A stretch of DNA of 64,000 bases from a bacterium (GCA_030431975.1 JAUIHP010000022.1:54241-118240); one strand, 5' to 3'; shown: positions 47,501 through 55,338, counted from the stretch's first letter. A program made the numbers and translations. The notes: generated by a model from the sequence alone, not told the origin.

Positions 47501-47580
47501 CCGCAGAGTACGCGCAGTCCGGCCCCGAGTCCCTGCAGTTCGGGGTCAAACGCGATTCGATTCCACTTCCAGATTTGCAA
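44578..47580 (-). CDS. Usher-like outer-membrane barrel with SdrD-B-type C-terminal domains
   Basis: About 1000 residues. From TTG 47580 (with AGGAG upstream) the first 95 residues are Arg/Gln-rich; then a hydrophobic export segment (GLAVLGVFIGTLGTLGALD). GTG 47295 would give a conventional signal peptide. Two stalk-like domains follow (WYVNLRPIAEAMQLQVSFDP; VPLTLVAALFDLEVWI), then a long beta-barrel interrupted by a Gly/Asp/Pro linker near residues 550-615, and two SdrD-B/Cna-B-like domains (RDLDGVFGKGDIPVAGVGV with TDEEGIYTFTDVPAG; YDENGNGLREESEPAGNSV with TDGQFAIGDVAPG). The layout recalls chaperone-usher secretion ushers, and a chaperone-like gene lies at 33324. Usher identity is an inference from layout. 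Confidence 0.6.
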   Translation of the reverse strand: MQIWKWNRIAFDPELQGLGAGLRVLCGQTRRLRSNDSRKRQPKRAPIAQHQERQPAAARFAPHQQTHPERQQRRAITTTAPVRLPRFLHTGFLDTVSTHAAACVRGLAVLGVFIGTLGTLGALDTFIVAPHSPAYAVGTFNSEQTVSAPNVVVDGVEIPTVRVLPETQDGEWYVNLRPIAEAMQLQVSFDPSSLSLEAVDPLGGVTRRYEGESGRLLVEETAQLFFPPGLPQGGDFSDVRVPLTLVAALFDLEVWISPEVDQISLTSNNEMRRLRTEQAASWRLREVSYRGYGNRTGDTRRSDLVVQSKSELGAADLSTYLAVQGSDLAPLDFRAGKVGYLDSGRRAVWAGDITTEGLDWQRAAGRGATWAEEFSGGRERVELSAVRRLVGSSSSSGGVSGRPIHDPWAVGLGFSHGARSGSPVGYSLALGSSWMESYEDAPEGNLVAGQARFSRSGFNINGKLGSFLSDGERPSLGWSVDSSLRPWSFFQVYGGASEYEEGFYTPSLTRVTDSAQRTIGTSIRPHRRLNLRYVHSVRRSGVFDDVLNDSSDTTGSGDPTDPNDPMNPSDPSDPQDPGDPGGPGDPSDSDDPTNDPNSGDPSGSSGSATGSASSSDWYRYSSASVGFSTGRQVLRSINVNAVESRQDGEERRRRLSVAARGSIKRLSWFTNTRRPLGEEDPVDLVTGGLTTSIGPLGYVQLVHTWADGVPGGGSWMWTPKSLANGRFSLSAGQSWARTTDGTDFREFARLQWNAFRNHSLQLSLQEYGTNTSVRLAIKGRWGFGAPSRQIESQIPGFRRHLGEIEGRLFLDRDLDGVFGKGDIPVAGVGVRLDRGSWITETDEEGIYTFTDVPAGPHDISVVSGTIRADYVMLDPNKRKVTTSSFSRQIVDFRIGLNRTVTGQVWYDENGNGLREESEPAGNSVHLVLGGQQDTLCHTDGQFAIGDVAPGRQYLQVDATSIDVDYAAPASIEIRVPSTEDPEPILIPLQRRSDRIQKKRF
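45739..45938 (-). repeat. Degenerate 9-nt repeat encoding a Gly/Asp/Pro linker
   Basis: Periodic DNA built on GGATCACCC/GGATCGCC-type units (+ strand) encoding a linker such as DPNDPMNPSDPSDPQDPG in the middle of the barrel protein. It looks like the Ser/Asp linker of the PilZ gene: a slippage-prone spacer dropped into a coding sequence. In a barrel it would form a long surface or periplasmic loop. Confidence 0.7.
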
Positions 47581-47960
47581 CTGATCCGACTCCTATCGAA
47601 TCGGTCGGCACGACGACGACGAAGCCCATCCGACTTCCACTTCTTGTTTCGTCGAACGGGGAGCGCGGGCGTATCGGGGTTTGTCGGCAACTTCGAGGGG
47701 CGTTCCGTACTTCGTTGAGGGCTGTCCCCCGGGTGCCGGACGGACAAGTTCGGGATCTGTCCCTCCGGAGCAAAAACGACGAAGAGGTTGTCGCCCGCAT
47801 TCGAGGTGCGGACGACAACCCTTCAATCGGGTGCGGATCGAGATCCGCAGGTCGAAGCAAGGTCGACCCGAGTCTGCAGATTCAGGCAAGTTCCCGGGAC
47901 GGCAGGATGCCGTCCCAAGGTCCGAAGCGAAGCTTTGGTTGGTGTTGGGCCAGGCAGCGA
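47581..47960. other. Intergenic region between response-regulator and usher-like genes
   Basis: About 380 bp downstream of the minus-strand regulator and upstream of the usher-like gene. It contains the hairpin at 47788-47820 and the AGGAG site for TTG 47580. No gene can be supported. Confidence 0.45.
47788..47820 (-). terminator. 13-bp hairpin after the response-regulator gene
   Basis: GTTGTCGCCCGCA at 47788-47800 pairs with TGCGGACGACAAC at 47808-47820 with one mismatch and a 7-nt loop. On the minus strand a short T run (47773-47777) follows about 10 nt later. It is a plausible terminator for the regulator gene ending at 47961. Confidence 0.5.
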
Positions 47961-48587
47961 CTACGCCGCCATGCAGGTCTCCGGCTCGGCGGCCATGACG
48001 ATGCGTACCAGCTCGGCAACACTGCCGACCTGAAGCTTCTCCATGATCCGGGAGCGGTGACGTTCAATGGTCTTGAGGCTGACACCCAGTTCGGCGGCGA
48101 TCTCCTTGCTCATCCGTCCGGCCACGACCATGGTCATGACCTGACGTTCGCGATCGGAGAGTAATCCGAGACGCTGGCCCCAGTCCCGAATCTGGCGAAC
48201 GCGGTGGCGTGTGCGCTGATCTTCGGAGATGGCCTGGTTGACGCGGTCGAGAAGCTCCTGGTGTCCGAAGGGCTTCTCCAGGTAATCAAATGCACCCGCC
48301 TTCATCGCGCGGACGGCGGTAGTGACGTCTCCGTGTCCGGTGACGAAGATGGTGGGGAACGAAAGGCCACGCTCATGCATGATCTTCATCAGGTCCAAAC
48401 CACTGATGTTGGGCATGAAGAGATCGAGAACGAGGCATCCACAGGCGTTGCCGTCGACGTTGTCGAGAAACTCCTGTGCGGAACTGTAGGCTTCGACTTG
48501 CATGCCGACGCTGCTCAGGAGCTGCGTCAGAGTCTTTCGGGCAATCGGTTCATCATCGACCAAGTGGACGACTGGCTGCGTATTCAT
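47961..48587 (-). CDS. FixJ-type response regulator (receiver plus LuxR HTH)
   Basis: A 208-residue two-component regulator. The receiver domain (1-120) has DD at 11-12, the phosphorylated Asp55 in LVLDLFMP, Thr83 in FVTGHGD and Lys105 in YLEKPF. The output domain (about 135-205) is a LuxR/NarL helix-turn-helix with LLSDRERQVMTMVVAGRMSK, EIAAELGVSLKTIERHRSRI. AAGGAG lies 9 nt before ATG 48587; the frame upstream to 48911 is not coding. No sensor kinase is nearby, so it is an orphan whose partner is elsewhere. The long upstream region (48588-49482) may contain its targets. Confidence 0.92.
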   Translation of the reverse strand: MNTQPVVHLVDDEPIARKTLTQLLSSVGMQVEAYSSAQEFLDNVDGNACGCLVLDLFMPNISGLDLMKIMHERGLSFPTIFVTGHGDVTTAVRAMKAGAFDYLEKPFGHQELLDRVNQAISEDQRTRHRVRQIRDWGQRLGLLSDRERQVMTMVVAGRMSKEIAAELGVSLKTIERHRSRIMEKLQVGSVAELVRIVMAAEPETCMAA

Positions 48588-49482
48588 GTTTTCCAACTCC
48601 TTCGCTGCGGGTGCTTCCTGCTGTTGTTCCGGGACGTGCGGTTGCCCGGACCAAACCGATGCTTTGCAAGTTTTTCTCGGGGGCTTCGAACCCCCTCCGT
48701 TGTGGTACGAAGTTGGACAAGTCAGGTAGAGAGCGGCCCTCGCTCCAAACCCATCCTTTCCGACCGATCGAACAATCGTTGTAGTAGGTGGAGAGGGGAC
48801 CCCCGCACGCGTTGGGCGAAGGTTCGCCGGTTCGGTACGCGCTCCCGAATCTCCGCCGGAGACAGTTCCGAAGGGTTGTCCCTTCTTTCGCCATTCCGGA
48901 CTGGGATTCACGACCGCACTACCGCCACCTGTTATGAGGTATCGGACCTCTGGGGTGGAGCTTTAGTCCGGCGAGGAAAAAAGTTCTCGGGTTGTGCGAC
49001 ACCGGAGGGTCTTCCAGGGGGGTGAAACGGCGGGCAAACGACTGGAAACCCTCACGTTGCTGGCTGGTTCCCCGATGTTTGCGGGGTGGGGAAAATGACC
49101 CGTTCCCGACGACGTGCGGGGGCCGGCCCCCGAATGAGGGCCGGCTGTGGGGGTGGAGCGACTGAGGATCAAGCGGGAGACGGGTCGGTCCGAGGAGGCG
49201 CTTCGAGGTGTGTTTGCGTTCGCGGATCCTAATCCCGTCACGGTGAGGAATCGGGGAAGCCTCGTGGTTGGTCTTAGCCACAACCGTCTTGGCGTCCAGC
49301 CCACTTATCCCGGGACGATGTGGGTGAGTTGCGTGAAGTTTTGCGCTAATCTAACTCCGTCGACTTCGACAGGTCCGTTACGGCCCTCCTCTCCCGGCCG
49401 TGTCCGAGACCGCCGTTCGCCTCTGTCCCCGTGACGTTGGCTTCGGTGACGCATTCTCCGGGGTTGGGAGAAGCGAGTCCCG
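48588..49482. other. Long divergent intergenic region with several hairpins
   Basis: About 895 bp without a supportable gene, upstream of both the FixJ-type regulator (-) and a lipoprotein gene (+). It holds a perfect 8-bp hairpin GCCGGCCC/GGGCCGGC at 49122-49145, CCCCG/CGGGG at 49070-49086, and GGGGG/CCCCC at 48679-48695 in the regulator's leader. An undetected small RNA is possible, but I have no firm evidence. Its base composition is not unusual. Confidence 0.4.
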
Positions 49483-50049
49483 ATGTCTCGATGGTTTGTT
49501 CCGAAGAACTTTCAAATCCGCGTCTCTTTGTTGGGTGCTTTTTGCCTCGTTGCTGCCGTCGCCACCGGATGCACGGATAGTGACACCGGCGGCCCAACGA
49601 GTTCGGCGCCGCCCGAACCTGTTGTTGTGCGCGGAGCCGCGTTCGTCGGTGGCCTCGCCTGCACGGCTCCGACGGACACCCGCGCCTACGACGCCTACTT
49701 TCTCAGTCGAACCGAAGACCGTGTCATTCAATTGAGAGTACCGGCGGAGCCACTGATGGAAGGTTGGCAGGACATCCCGATCGATGATGTCGACGGGTTC
49801 GTCCTGAGAGAGGTCGCGTCCCTGGACATCGGAGCACTTTCCTACTGTGCTGACTCTGGGGCCGATCCCGAGGTGCTGGCCGAGTTCGCCGCGCTCTCCG
49901 GCACCGTACGCGTCTGGGTCGGACCGGAACGAAACGACGAGCGCCGCTCCATCCGTGTGCGACTGGAGCAGGTGCTCTTCCAGTCAACGGGCAACGAGCT
50001 GGATCGGTACCTCGACTTCGTGGCCTTGCTCGATGACGTCGAGTGGTGA
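49483..50049 (+). CDS. Lipoprotein of unknown function
   Basis: A 188-residue predicted lipoprotein (signal peptide, lipobox VATGC, Cys30) followed by a Ser/Pro-rich spacer and a beta-rich domain with two Cys (GLACTAPTDTRAYDAYFLS and GALSYCADSG) that could form a disulfide. I do not recognise the family. ATG 49483 has GAAG upstream at a modest distance. It converges with the orphan hydrophobic protein gene 24 bp away. No role can be inferred from neighbours. Confidence 0.7.
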   Translation: MSRWFVPKNFQIRVSLLGAFCLVAAVATGCTDSDTGGPTSSAPPEPVVVRGAAFVGGLACTAPTDTRAYDAYFLSRTEDRVIQLRVPAEPLMEGWQDIPIDDVDGFVLREVASLDIGALSYCADSGADPEVLAEFAALSGTVRVWVGPERNDERRSIRVRLEQVLFQSTGNELDRYLDFVALLDDVEW

Positions 50050-50073
50050 CCGATCAAGTAGCCGCGAAGGAAG

Positions 50074-51612
50074 CTAGCCGTTCAGGAAACCGAGTGTCGC
50101 CTTCCAAGCCTTCTCCGCGTTACCCGTCGGCGCGGTGTGACTCTGCGCGAACTTGAGAAGCCCGGAAACGACATCGTCGTTCGACTTGAACTTGAAGCCG
50201 GTCGACTTCAGGTGATCCGTGCCCCACACCTTGAGGGAGTCGACGTACTTGCAGCCGGCGTCGAACTGCGCCTGACTGATGATCGTGTCGTCGTCCTTGA
50301 ACATGGACAGAAAGTGCATTTTGTCTCCGCAAATGCCGGAGTTCAGCGTCAGCGCCGCGATGGCCGGGATGCCCATGGCGTAGGTCTTGTACCAGTTGTT
50401 GAATGCAACCGGACGAGTATGAAGTCCCGATCGTTCTTCCCGCGCTTGCCAGTGGTCCTTGGCCTGCGTACAGAAGCTGCGCATCCGATAGACCTCGACG
50501 ATTCGCCAGATGGTCTTGGCCAGCGTCTCGACGATGGACACGATCATGTTCATGAGGACGGTTCCGCCCGCAGACGCGATTTCGAGACCGAGTTTGGTCG
50601 CGCCCTTCAGTGTGTCGTACAGACCGGCGCCGACACTGAACCACATCGACCGACGAATCGCTTCGACGATGGTCCCGGGGTGCCCGAAGAGGATCTCGAC
50701 TCCGCGACTGGCCGACCACTCCTTGAACTTGGTGACTCCGCTGTCGATGGTGTTCGCCACGCCTTTGGCCAGATCGAGCCCGGCGCCGATCAGAGGCGCT
50801 GCAGCCTTCAGAAGTCTCTTCACGAGGATGTTGATGAGCTTCCGTAAGAGACCAGGCAGGGTCGAAAGGAGCACATTGGCGGGATCTCCTTTGAAGTCCG
50901 CGATCTTCGATCGGATCGTTTCCATGATCTTTGCCGACATCTCCCGAAGCTTGGCCACCAGTTTGTCGAACTGAGTTCGAAGCCAGCTTTCCTGAGGAGG
51001 TGCGTCGTCTTCCAAGAGCAGGTCCTGACTCTCGACGACCTTCTTCTTCGGCTTGGTGATCCGGGACTCGATCTCTGACGCGGCCATCCCCAATGGTTTC
51101 TTGGCGGCCCCGACAACGGAACTCGCCGTTTTCGTGTTGTCGCGGATTGTCTGGTCGACCGTCTGGTCTTTGCTCGTGTAGGTGAGGGCGGCTGTAGTGA
51201 TGGAAACGGCGCCGTCCAGAGCGATCTTGAAGTAGCTGTCGTCCACCAGCGTGTTCCCGAACAGGTAGAGAACTCCAAGTCGCGAGTTGATGAGGGCGGG
51301 CTGCATGAAAGCCTGCGCCCCGAGGCCGACATCGGTGTCACCTTCACCGGTCAGCATGTTGTCGAGCAAGGTCGCCATCTTGTTCTTGTTCCGGCTGCTC
51401 TCCTTCCATTCACTACCCGCGCCCTTGCTTCGCTTCCAGGCATCGAATGCGCCCCGCACTCGGGCTGCTTTCACCGCGGACGGACCCCGCTCATAGGAGT
51501 GGATCTCGTTGTCCAATGACTTCAGAAGTTTGCTTCGCATCTGGAACCCGACGCTGGTTCCTTTCATCCACTCCTGATAGCTCATCAGTTCCGGGGTCGA
51601 TGGCGCGGCCAT
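50074..51612 (-). CDS. Orphan protein with internal hydrophobic helices, unknown function
   Basis: A 512-residue protein with no signal peptide. The N-terminal 110 residues are helical and charged (GAFDAWKRSKGAGSEWKES then SRNKNKMATLLDNML). The centre (about 225-375) has amphipathic and hydrophobic helices (LPGLLRKLINILVKRLLKA, AGLDLAKGVANTIDSG, TVLMNMIVSIVETLAKTIWR), and the C-terminus is polar with two Cys. The layout recalls secreted pore-forming or translocator proteins and toxins of contractile injection systems, but I cannot name a family. TAGGAG precedes ATG 51612. Type III chaperone paralogues elsewhere in the window make a secreted-substrate hypothesis testable. Confidence 0.7.
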   Translation of the reverse strand: MAAPSTPELMSYQEWMKGTSVGFQMRSKLLKSLDNEIHSYERGPSAVKAARVRGAFDAWKRSKGAGSEWKESSRNKNKMATLLDNMLTGEGDTDVGLGAQAFMQPALINSRLGVLYLFGNTLVDDSYFKIALDGAVSITTAALTYTSKDQTVDQTIRDNTKTASSVVGAAKKPLGMAASEIESRITKPKKKVVESQDLLLEDDAPPQESWLRTQFDKLVAKLREMSAKIMETIRSKIADFKGDPANVLLSTLPGLLRKLINILVKRLLKAAAPLIGAGLDLAKGVANTIDSGVTKFKEWSASRGVEILFGHPGTIVEAIRRSMWFSVGAGLYDTLKGATKLGLEIASAGGTVLMNMIVSIVETLAKTIWRIVEVYRMRSFCTQAKDHWQAREERSGLHTRPVAFNNWYKTYAMGIPAIAALTLNSGICGDKMHFLSMFKDDDTIISQAQFDAGCKYVDSLKVWGTDHLKSTGFKFKSNDDVVSGLLKFAQSHTAPTGNAEKAWKATLGFLNG

Positions 51613-51757
51613 GGTCTTCTCCTACTGGTTGGGGTCACGAAGTGCAGCCCGGCAACAGTATCCTGAAGTCCGGCCACCGCGGAGAATTTCTAGCGGATCC
51701 CGCTCACGATGTCCCCGCGCGCGAAACGCAGCTCGCTTCTGCCCCCGTGTGACCCGT

Positions 51758-52168
51758 CTATGGGGACGAGGGGTCCGTCGCTGGAGCGGGTTTGGTTGTC
51801 GGAGGATGCGGACCCGGTGGCGGAGGTTTCTGAGTCTGCGCGTTGATGACGAGACCTGCGATCAGGGCCGCCTGGAGGACGGCAACTGCGATCGGAATTC
51901 GGGCCAGCCACCACCAACGCGGAAACGAAGACCGAAAGCCGCGGGCGAGATAGAGCCCGTAGAGGGCAGCGATGAGGGCGGCAAGTTGCAACCAGAACAG
52001 CGGGACCAGCCGGTTCAAACCACGGACGAACGAGTCTCCCGTCGGGGGCGTCAGGGCAAACGCGACGAAGGACATCACATAGAAGAGCGCCCAGAGGCCC
52101 CACGTAATCTGGAGCGGTCTCAGCCGAGTACTTGTGTGAGGTGTGCGGTTGTCGGTGCCCATGGTCAC
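51758..52168 (-). CDS. Small integral membrane protein of unknown function
   Basis: A 136-residue protein with three to four predicted membrane helices (ITWGLWALFYVMSFVAFAL, LVPLFWLQLAALIAALYGLY, LARIPIAVAVLQAALIAGLV) and a Pro-rich C-terminal tail. GTG 52168 overlaps the stop of the methyltransferase gene (GTGA), which suggests translational coupling; ATG 52162 is an alternative. I do not recognise a family. Confidence 0.7.
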   Translation of the reverse strand: MTMGTDNRTPHTSTRLRPLQITWGLWALFYVMSFVAFALTPPTGDSFVRGLNRLVPLFWLQLAALIAALYGLYLARGFRSSFPRWWWLARIPIAVAVLQAALIAGLVINAQTQKPPPPGPHPPTTKPAPATDPSSP

Positions 52169-53235
52169 AGGATGGGTCTCCGACAGATCCAGTACGAGCG
52201 GGAAAGAAGGAACTCCGGCTCGTTCTTCGGATCGATGTCTTCCCGTCGAAGCACCTTGAAACCCGCGGACTCAATCGCGGATTCGACTTCGTTGCGTGTC
52301 CAACACCGCTCGGTGATTTCAGCGTCGAAGCGATGCCACGGGGAGCTTGTGTGGTCGAGGCTTTCCTGTCGGAAGATGGCGAAGGTGGTCCGTCCGAAGA
52401 GTCGATCGCCGCGGTGGAAGTGGATGGAGTCGGCGGTCACGACCAATCCCGGTCCTTTGCGAACGACGGCGCCGGTGAAGGCGTCGGCAAACTCGCGTTC
52501 GCCGACCAGATCGAACAGAAAGAGACCACCCGGCTCCAGCGAATCGTGGGCGTGCGCGAGGGCGGACTCGAAGTCGGGTGTGGTCAGCAGGTGGTTCATG
52601 CCGTCAAAGAGGCAAGTGATGAGGCCCATCGGCGCCGGCAGCTGAAAGGGCCGGGTCATGGAGCCGATGCGGAAGTCGACGCCGCTCTTCGACAGGTCGG
52701 GTGAATGATCGGCGGACTTTGGCGAAGCCGGTTCGTCGGTCTGACTCGCCGGGAGCTGCTCGGCCGAAGTCGGCTCGTCGGTCTGACGCGACGGGAACTG
52801 CTCGGCCGAAGCCGGCTCCTCGGTTCGCCTCGACTGGAACTGCTCGGCTGCCTTCAGCATTTCATCGAGCGACGCATTTCGCAGCGAGTGGGAACTCATG
52901 CCCCACTCCATCAATGACTGTTTCTGCGAGCTGCGCGTGGCTTGTCCCCGCGCCTGCTTGATCATGGCCGGGGACTGATCAATTCCGTAGACGTCCCAGT
53001 CTTCGTGACGCCTCTTCCACCACGCGGCGAAGATGCCCGTACCGCATCCGAGGTCACAGAACCGTTCCGCAGGAACCGAGAACTCTCGAACCGCCCCCAG
53101 AACGCGGGAGCGCATCGTCATCGTGAACGGCTGCGGATAAAGGTACTGCCAGTCGTCGTAGACTTGCGCGAACTGTGCGTATGGATCCTCTTCCTGACGA
53201 TGGGTAGGGCTTTTCGAGGGAGTATCCGAGGCCAT
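52165..53235 (-). CDS. SAM-dependent methyltransferase with internal 14-residue repeats
   Basis: A class I methyltransferase of 356 residues. Motif I is FCDLGCGTGIFA at 59-70, then DVYGIDQSPAMI (the acidic loop binding the ribose) and, after an insertion, ITCLFDGMNHLL as the motif IV region and SLEPGGLFLFDL. Residues 130-171 are three tandem 14-residue repeats starting AEQF/AEQL and ending DEPAS, absent from the normal fold, placed on the surface between strands 3 and 4. The substrate is unknown. It is coupled to a small membrane protein downstream. Confidence 0.85.
   Translation of the reverse strand: MASDTPSKSPTHRQEEDPYAQFAQVYDDWQYLYPQPFTMTMRSRVLGAVREFSVPAERFCDLGCGTGIFAAWWKRRHEDWDVYGIDQSPAMIKQARGQATRSSQKQSLMEWGMSSHSLRNASLDEMLKAAEQFQSRRTEEPASAEQFPSRQTDEPTSAEQLPASQTDEPASPKSADHSPDLSKSGVDFRIGSMTRPFQLPAPMGLITCLFDGMNHLLTTPDFESALAHAHDSLEPGGLFLFDLVGEREFADAFTGAVVRKGPGLVVTADSIHFHRGDRLFGRTTFAIFRQESLDHTSSPWHRFDAEITERCWTRNEVESAIESAGFKVLRREDIDPKNEPEFLLSRSYWICRRPIL
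52723..52848 (-). repeat. 42-bp minisatellite (three copies) inside the methyltransferase
   Basis: Three 42-bp tandem units in frame, encoding AEQFQSRRTEEPAS, AEQFPSRQTDEPTS and AEQLPASQTDEPAS. Copy number could vary between strains without frame change. Confidence 0.9.
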
Positions 53236-53384
53236 GGCGGGATGCTAGCCCGAACGATTCACGAAGGTCTACCGGAGTGGTACCGAATCTGCGGAGAGCG
53301 TCGGCGTCACCGTTGCCTGCGGCGCCGAGAAGCGGCCATGTGGAGTCATGACGGTTGGCCGAGGTGCCAGAAGCTCCACCGCGC

Positions 53385-54467
53385 CTACAAGGAACGGCCA
53401 ATGCTGAACAGGAGTGTCGGTCCGGGCTCGAAGCCATCCCCTTCGTCGATCAGCAGCTCGAGGGATACCGGGAAGAACGCTCCTATGCTGATCGCGTTTC
53501 CGCCGACCGATGTACTCAATCCGACCTGGGCGCTGTGTGCGATCACGCCGGAGTTCTCGTCGCGGTCCCCGTCCCAGTGCGCGTATCCCTGGACCAGAAG
53601 GTGATAGCCCGCGGAGACGTTCCAGTTGTCGATGAAGGCGTAGAGGGCCGATGCGTCGGCGGAAAGATCGAACGGTCCCCGATAGGTCTTGTCATTCTCG
53701 TAAAGCGGCCAACGGGCGGTGGCTCCCGCAGTCATTCCCCACTTCTCAGCGAAACGGGTCACATAACGACTGTCGATCGTGGGGTCGAAGGTTCCCGATC
53801 CGAGTTGGATGTGATCGTGCCGCATCCCGGCACTTCCGAGGACCCACGGATCCTTTTGAGTTTCTCCGAAGGGCACGGTCAGACCGCCCGAGACGGTGAA
53901 CCAGTCGTTCGCACCGAAGACGGAAGTGAACTGACGACCGGCCAGGAGCCGCAGATCCCCGATTCCCCGATACGTCTGATCGCGGTGGTGGATGAAGCCG
54001 TTCCGCTGCATGGCCTCGATGTCTTCAGATGTGGCCGGCTCCATCGTGTGAATGGAGGCGGCCTGCTTTCGGTTGGAGAACGGAAGCCGGACCGTCCCGA
54101 ACCAGTTCTCGTTCCATGCGTACTGCAGCGTCAACTGGATCTCGGTCATATCCATGCTGACCTCATGACGGTGCAACGGAACGGCGATGACGTCACCCTC
54201 CACGGAGAGACCGCGGGTCTCCTCGTGACCTCCGTCATAGTTCAGACCCTGCAGTGCCTGAACCGAAACCCGAAATTCACCTGCGCTGAAGGCCGCCGAC
54301 CCGGCAGCCGAATCCCCACCGGGGAGGGAGGGATTGCTTCAAGCAGGTCAGCCCGCGAAGAGGGGCCCGGGAAGGGCGAGCATGAGAAAGATGCCCGCGA
54401 TGAATCGGTTTGAGGCCGCTCGTCCAGAGTGGGCGCCCGGTATCCTGTTCGTAACTCGATCTCGCAC
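53385..54467 (-). CDS. Outer-membrane barrel with in-frame UGA pair (putative U-P-A-U selenoprotein)
   Basis: If the two UGA codons are read as selenocysteine, one frame gives 360 residues. GTG 54467 has GGAG 7 nt upstream. Residues 1-39 make a signal peptide with the core FIAGIFLMLALPGPLFAG. Sec40 and Sec43 follow at once as U-P-A-U-SNPSLPGG, then a mature barrel (FRVSVQALQGLNYDGGHEET, AWNENWFGTVRLPFSNRK, HHRDQTYRGIGDLRLLAGRQ) with many aromatic strands, ending LLFSIGRSL. Related barrels often begin with a CxxC just after the signal, which U-x-x-U would replace. Without recoding, the frame is split: a stop after the signal, and a start no earlier than GTG 54203, which would lack any export signal. 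A pseudogene is the alternative. Confidence 0.65.
54313..54325 (-). promoter_or_regulatory. SECIS-like hairpin after the U-P-A-U codons
   Basis: On the minus strand UCCCC (54325-54321) pairs with GGGGA (54317-54313) around loop GGU. The loop begins 28 nt after the first UGA and 19 nt after the second, within the 16-37 nt window of bacterial SECIS elements, and has G in its first two positions. Five pairs in GC-rich DNA is modest evidence. Confidence 0.45.
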
Positions 54468-54606
54468 GAAGTGTCTCCGTTGTTGGTGAAAGCCCCGTGC
54501 AGCCCTCGCTTTGCGGATACGCTGGGATCTGCCCGACAGACCTCGTTACTATAGACCATCGGCTTCGGCCGACGGCTGTAGGAACCCAATTTTCCGGAGG
54601 TGACCG

Positions 54607-55338
54607 ATGACCACTCCGCCGCCTGCTCCGCTTTCCGTCGAGGACTACAACTACGACGCGTTTGTCGAAGAGAAGTTCAGCAAGCTCTCCCTCTTCGATC
54701 AAAGCCCTGCCGCCGGGGAGAAGGGCCCCGACTTTCCGATCTGGGAGCGGCGATCCGGTGACTCGATCTCCCTTTCCGATCTCTGGCGAGGCCATGAGTT
54801 GCTTATCGTCGAGTTCGGATCGTTCACCTGACCGTACTGCGGAATGGCAGCGGCCGAGATGGACCGCATCGCCGATCGTTTCGCGGGACGAAACGTCAAA
54901 TCGATCTTCCTCTACACGAACGAAGCTCATCCCGGAGAGCGCTATCCGCATCACCGCACGTTCGAGCAGAAACGGCGTCAGTCCGGCGGACTGGTCGAGG
55001 AGTACGGCGTGGGGCGCGAGATCTATCTCGACTCGCTCGAGGGTCACGCTCACCTCGCATACGGCGGGATGCCCAACATGACGTGGGTGTTTTCCCGCAG
55101 TGGGTTGGTTCTCTACAAGAGCGACTGGACGGACGCGCGTAGTGTCGAGTCCGCCGTGGACTACTACCTTGAAGTGGCGGAGCGTCGTCGTGCGAAGCAG
55201 AGGTTGGCTCCGTTCCGCGTCGAGCGGGTCGACTTTCACGAGCGCAACGCGGAAGGATTCCATCGAGGTCTGGTCAAAGCCGGGCCGAAAGCGGTGCGCG
55301 AGTTCGACGAAGCCTTCGGAGGGGAACACAAGGCGTGA
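54607..55338 (+). CDS. Deiodinase-like redoxin selenoprotein (Sec75)
   Basis: A thioredoxin-fold protein of 243 residues read through one in-frame UGA at 54829-54831. The sequence around it is VEFGSFT-U-PYCGMAAAEM, and further on IFLYTNEAHPGERYPHHRT, YLDSLEGHAHLAYGGMPN and TWVFSRSGLVLYKSDWTD. This follows the iodothyronine-deiodinase-like redoxin family, whose bacterial members usually have Cys (FGSxTCPP) and whose animal members have Sec (FGSCTUPP). The frame continues perfectly on both sides of the UGA, and a SECIS-like hairpin follows. GGAGG lies 7 nt before ATG 54607. It would reduce peroxides, disulfides or aryl halides; no signal peptide is seen, so it is probably cytosolic. Taken as two ORFs (54607-54831 and 54844-55338) the fold makes no sense. 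Confidence 0.9.
54850..54867 (+). promoter_or_regulatory. SECIS-like hairpin after the Sec75 codon
   Basis: GCGGCC (54850-54855) pairs with GG-A-CCGC (54861-54867, one bulged A) around loop GAGAU. The loop begins with G, 25 nt after the UGA, as bacterial SECIS elements require. A nearer hairpin, CTGC/GCAG around GGAATG at 54837-54850, is also possible but sits closer than usual. Confidence 0.5.

Noticed and set aside
54277..55329. 350-codon minus-strand frame across the redoxin gene
   Set aside because: Antisense of the deiodinase-like gene; has no start signal and no domain. The real minus-strand gene is in another frame.
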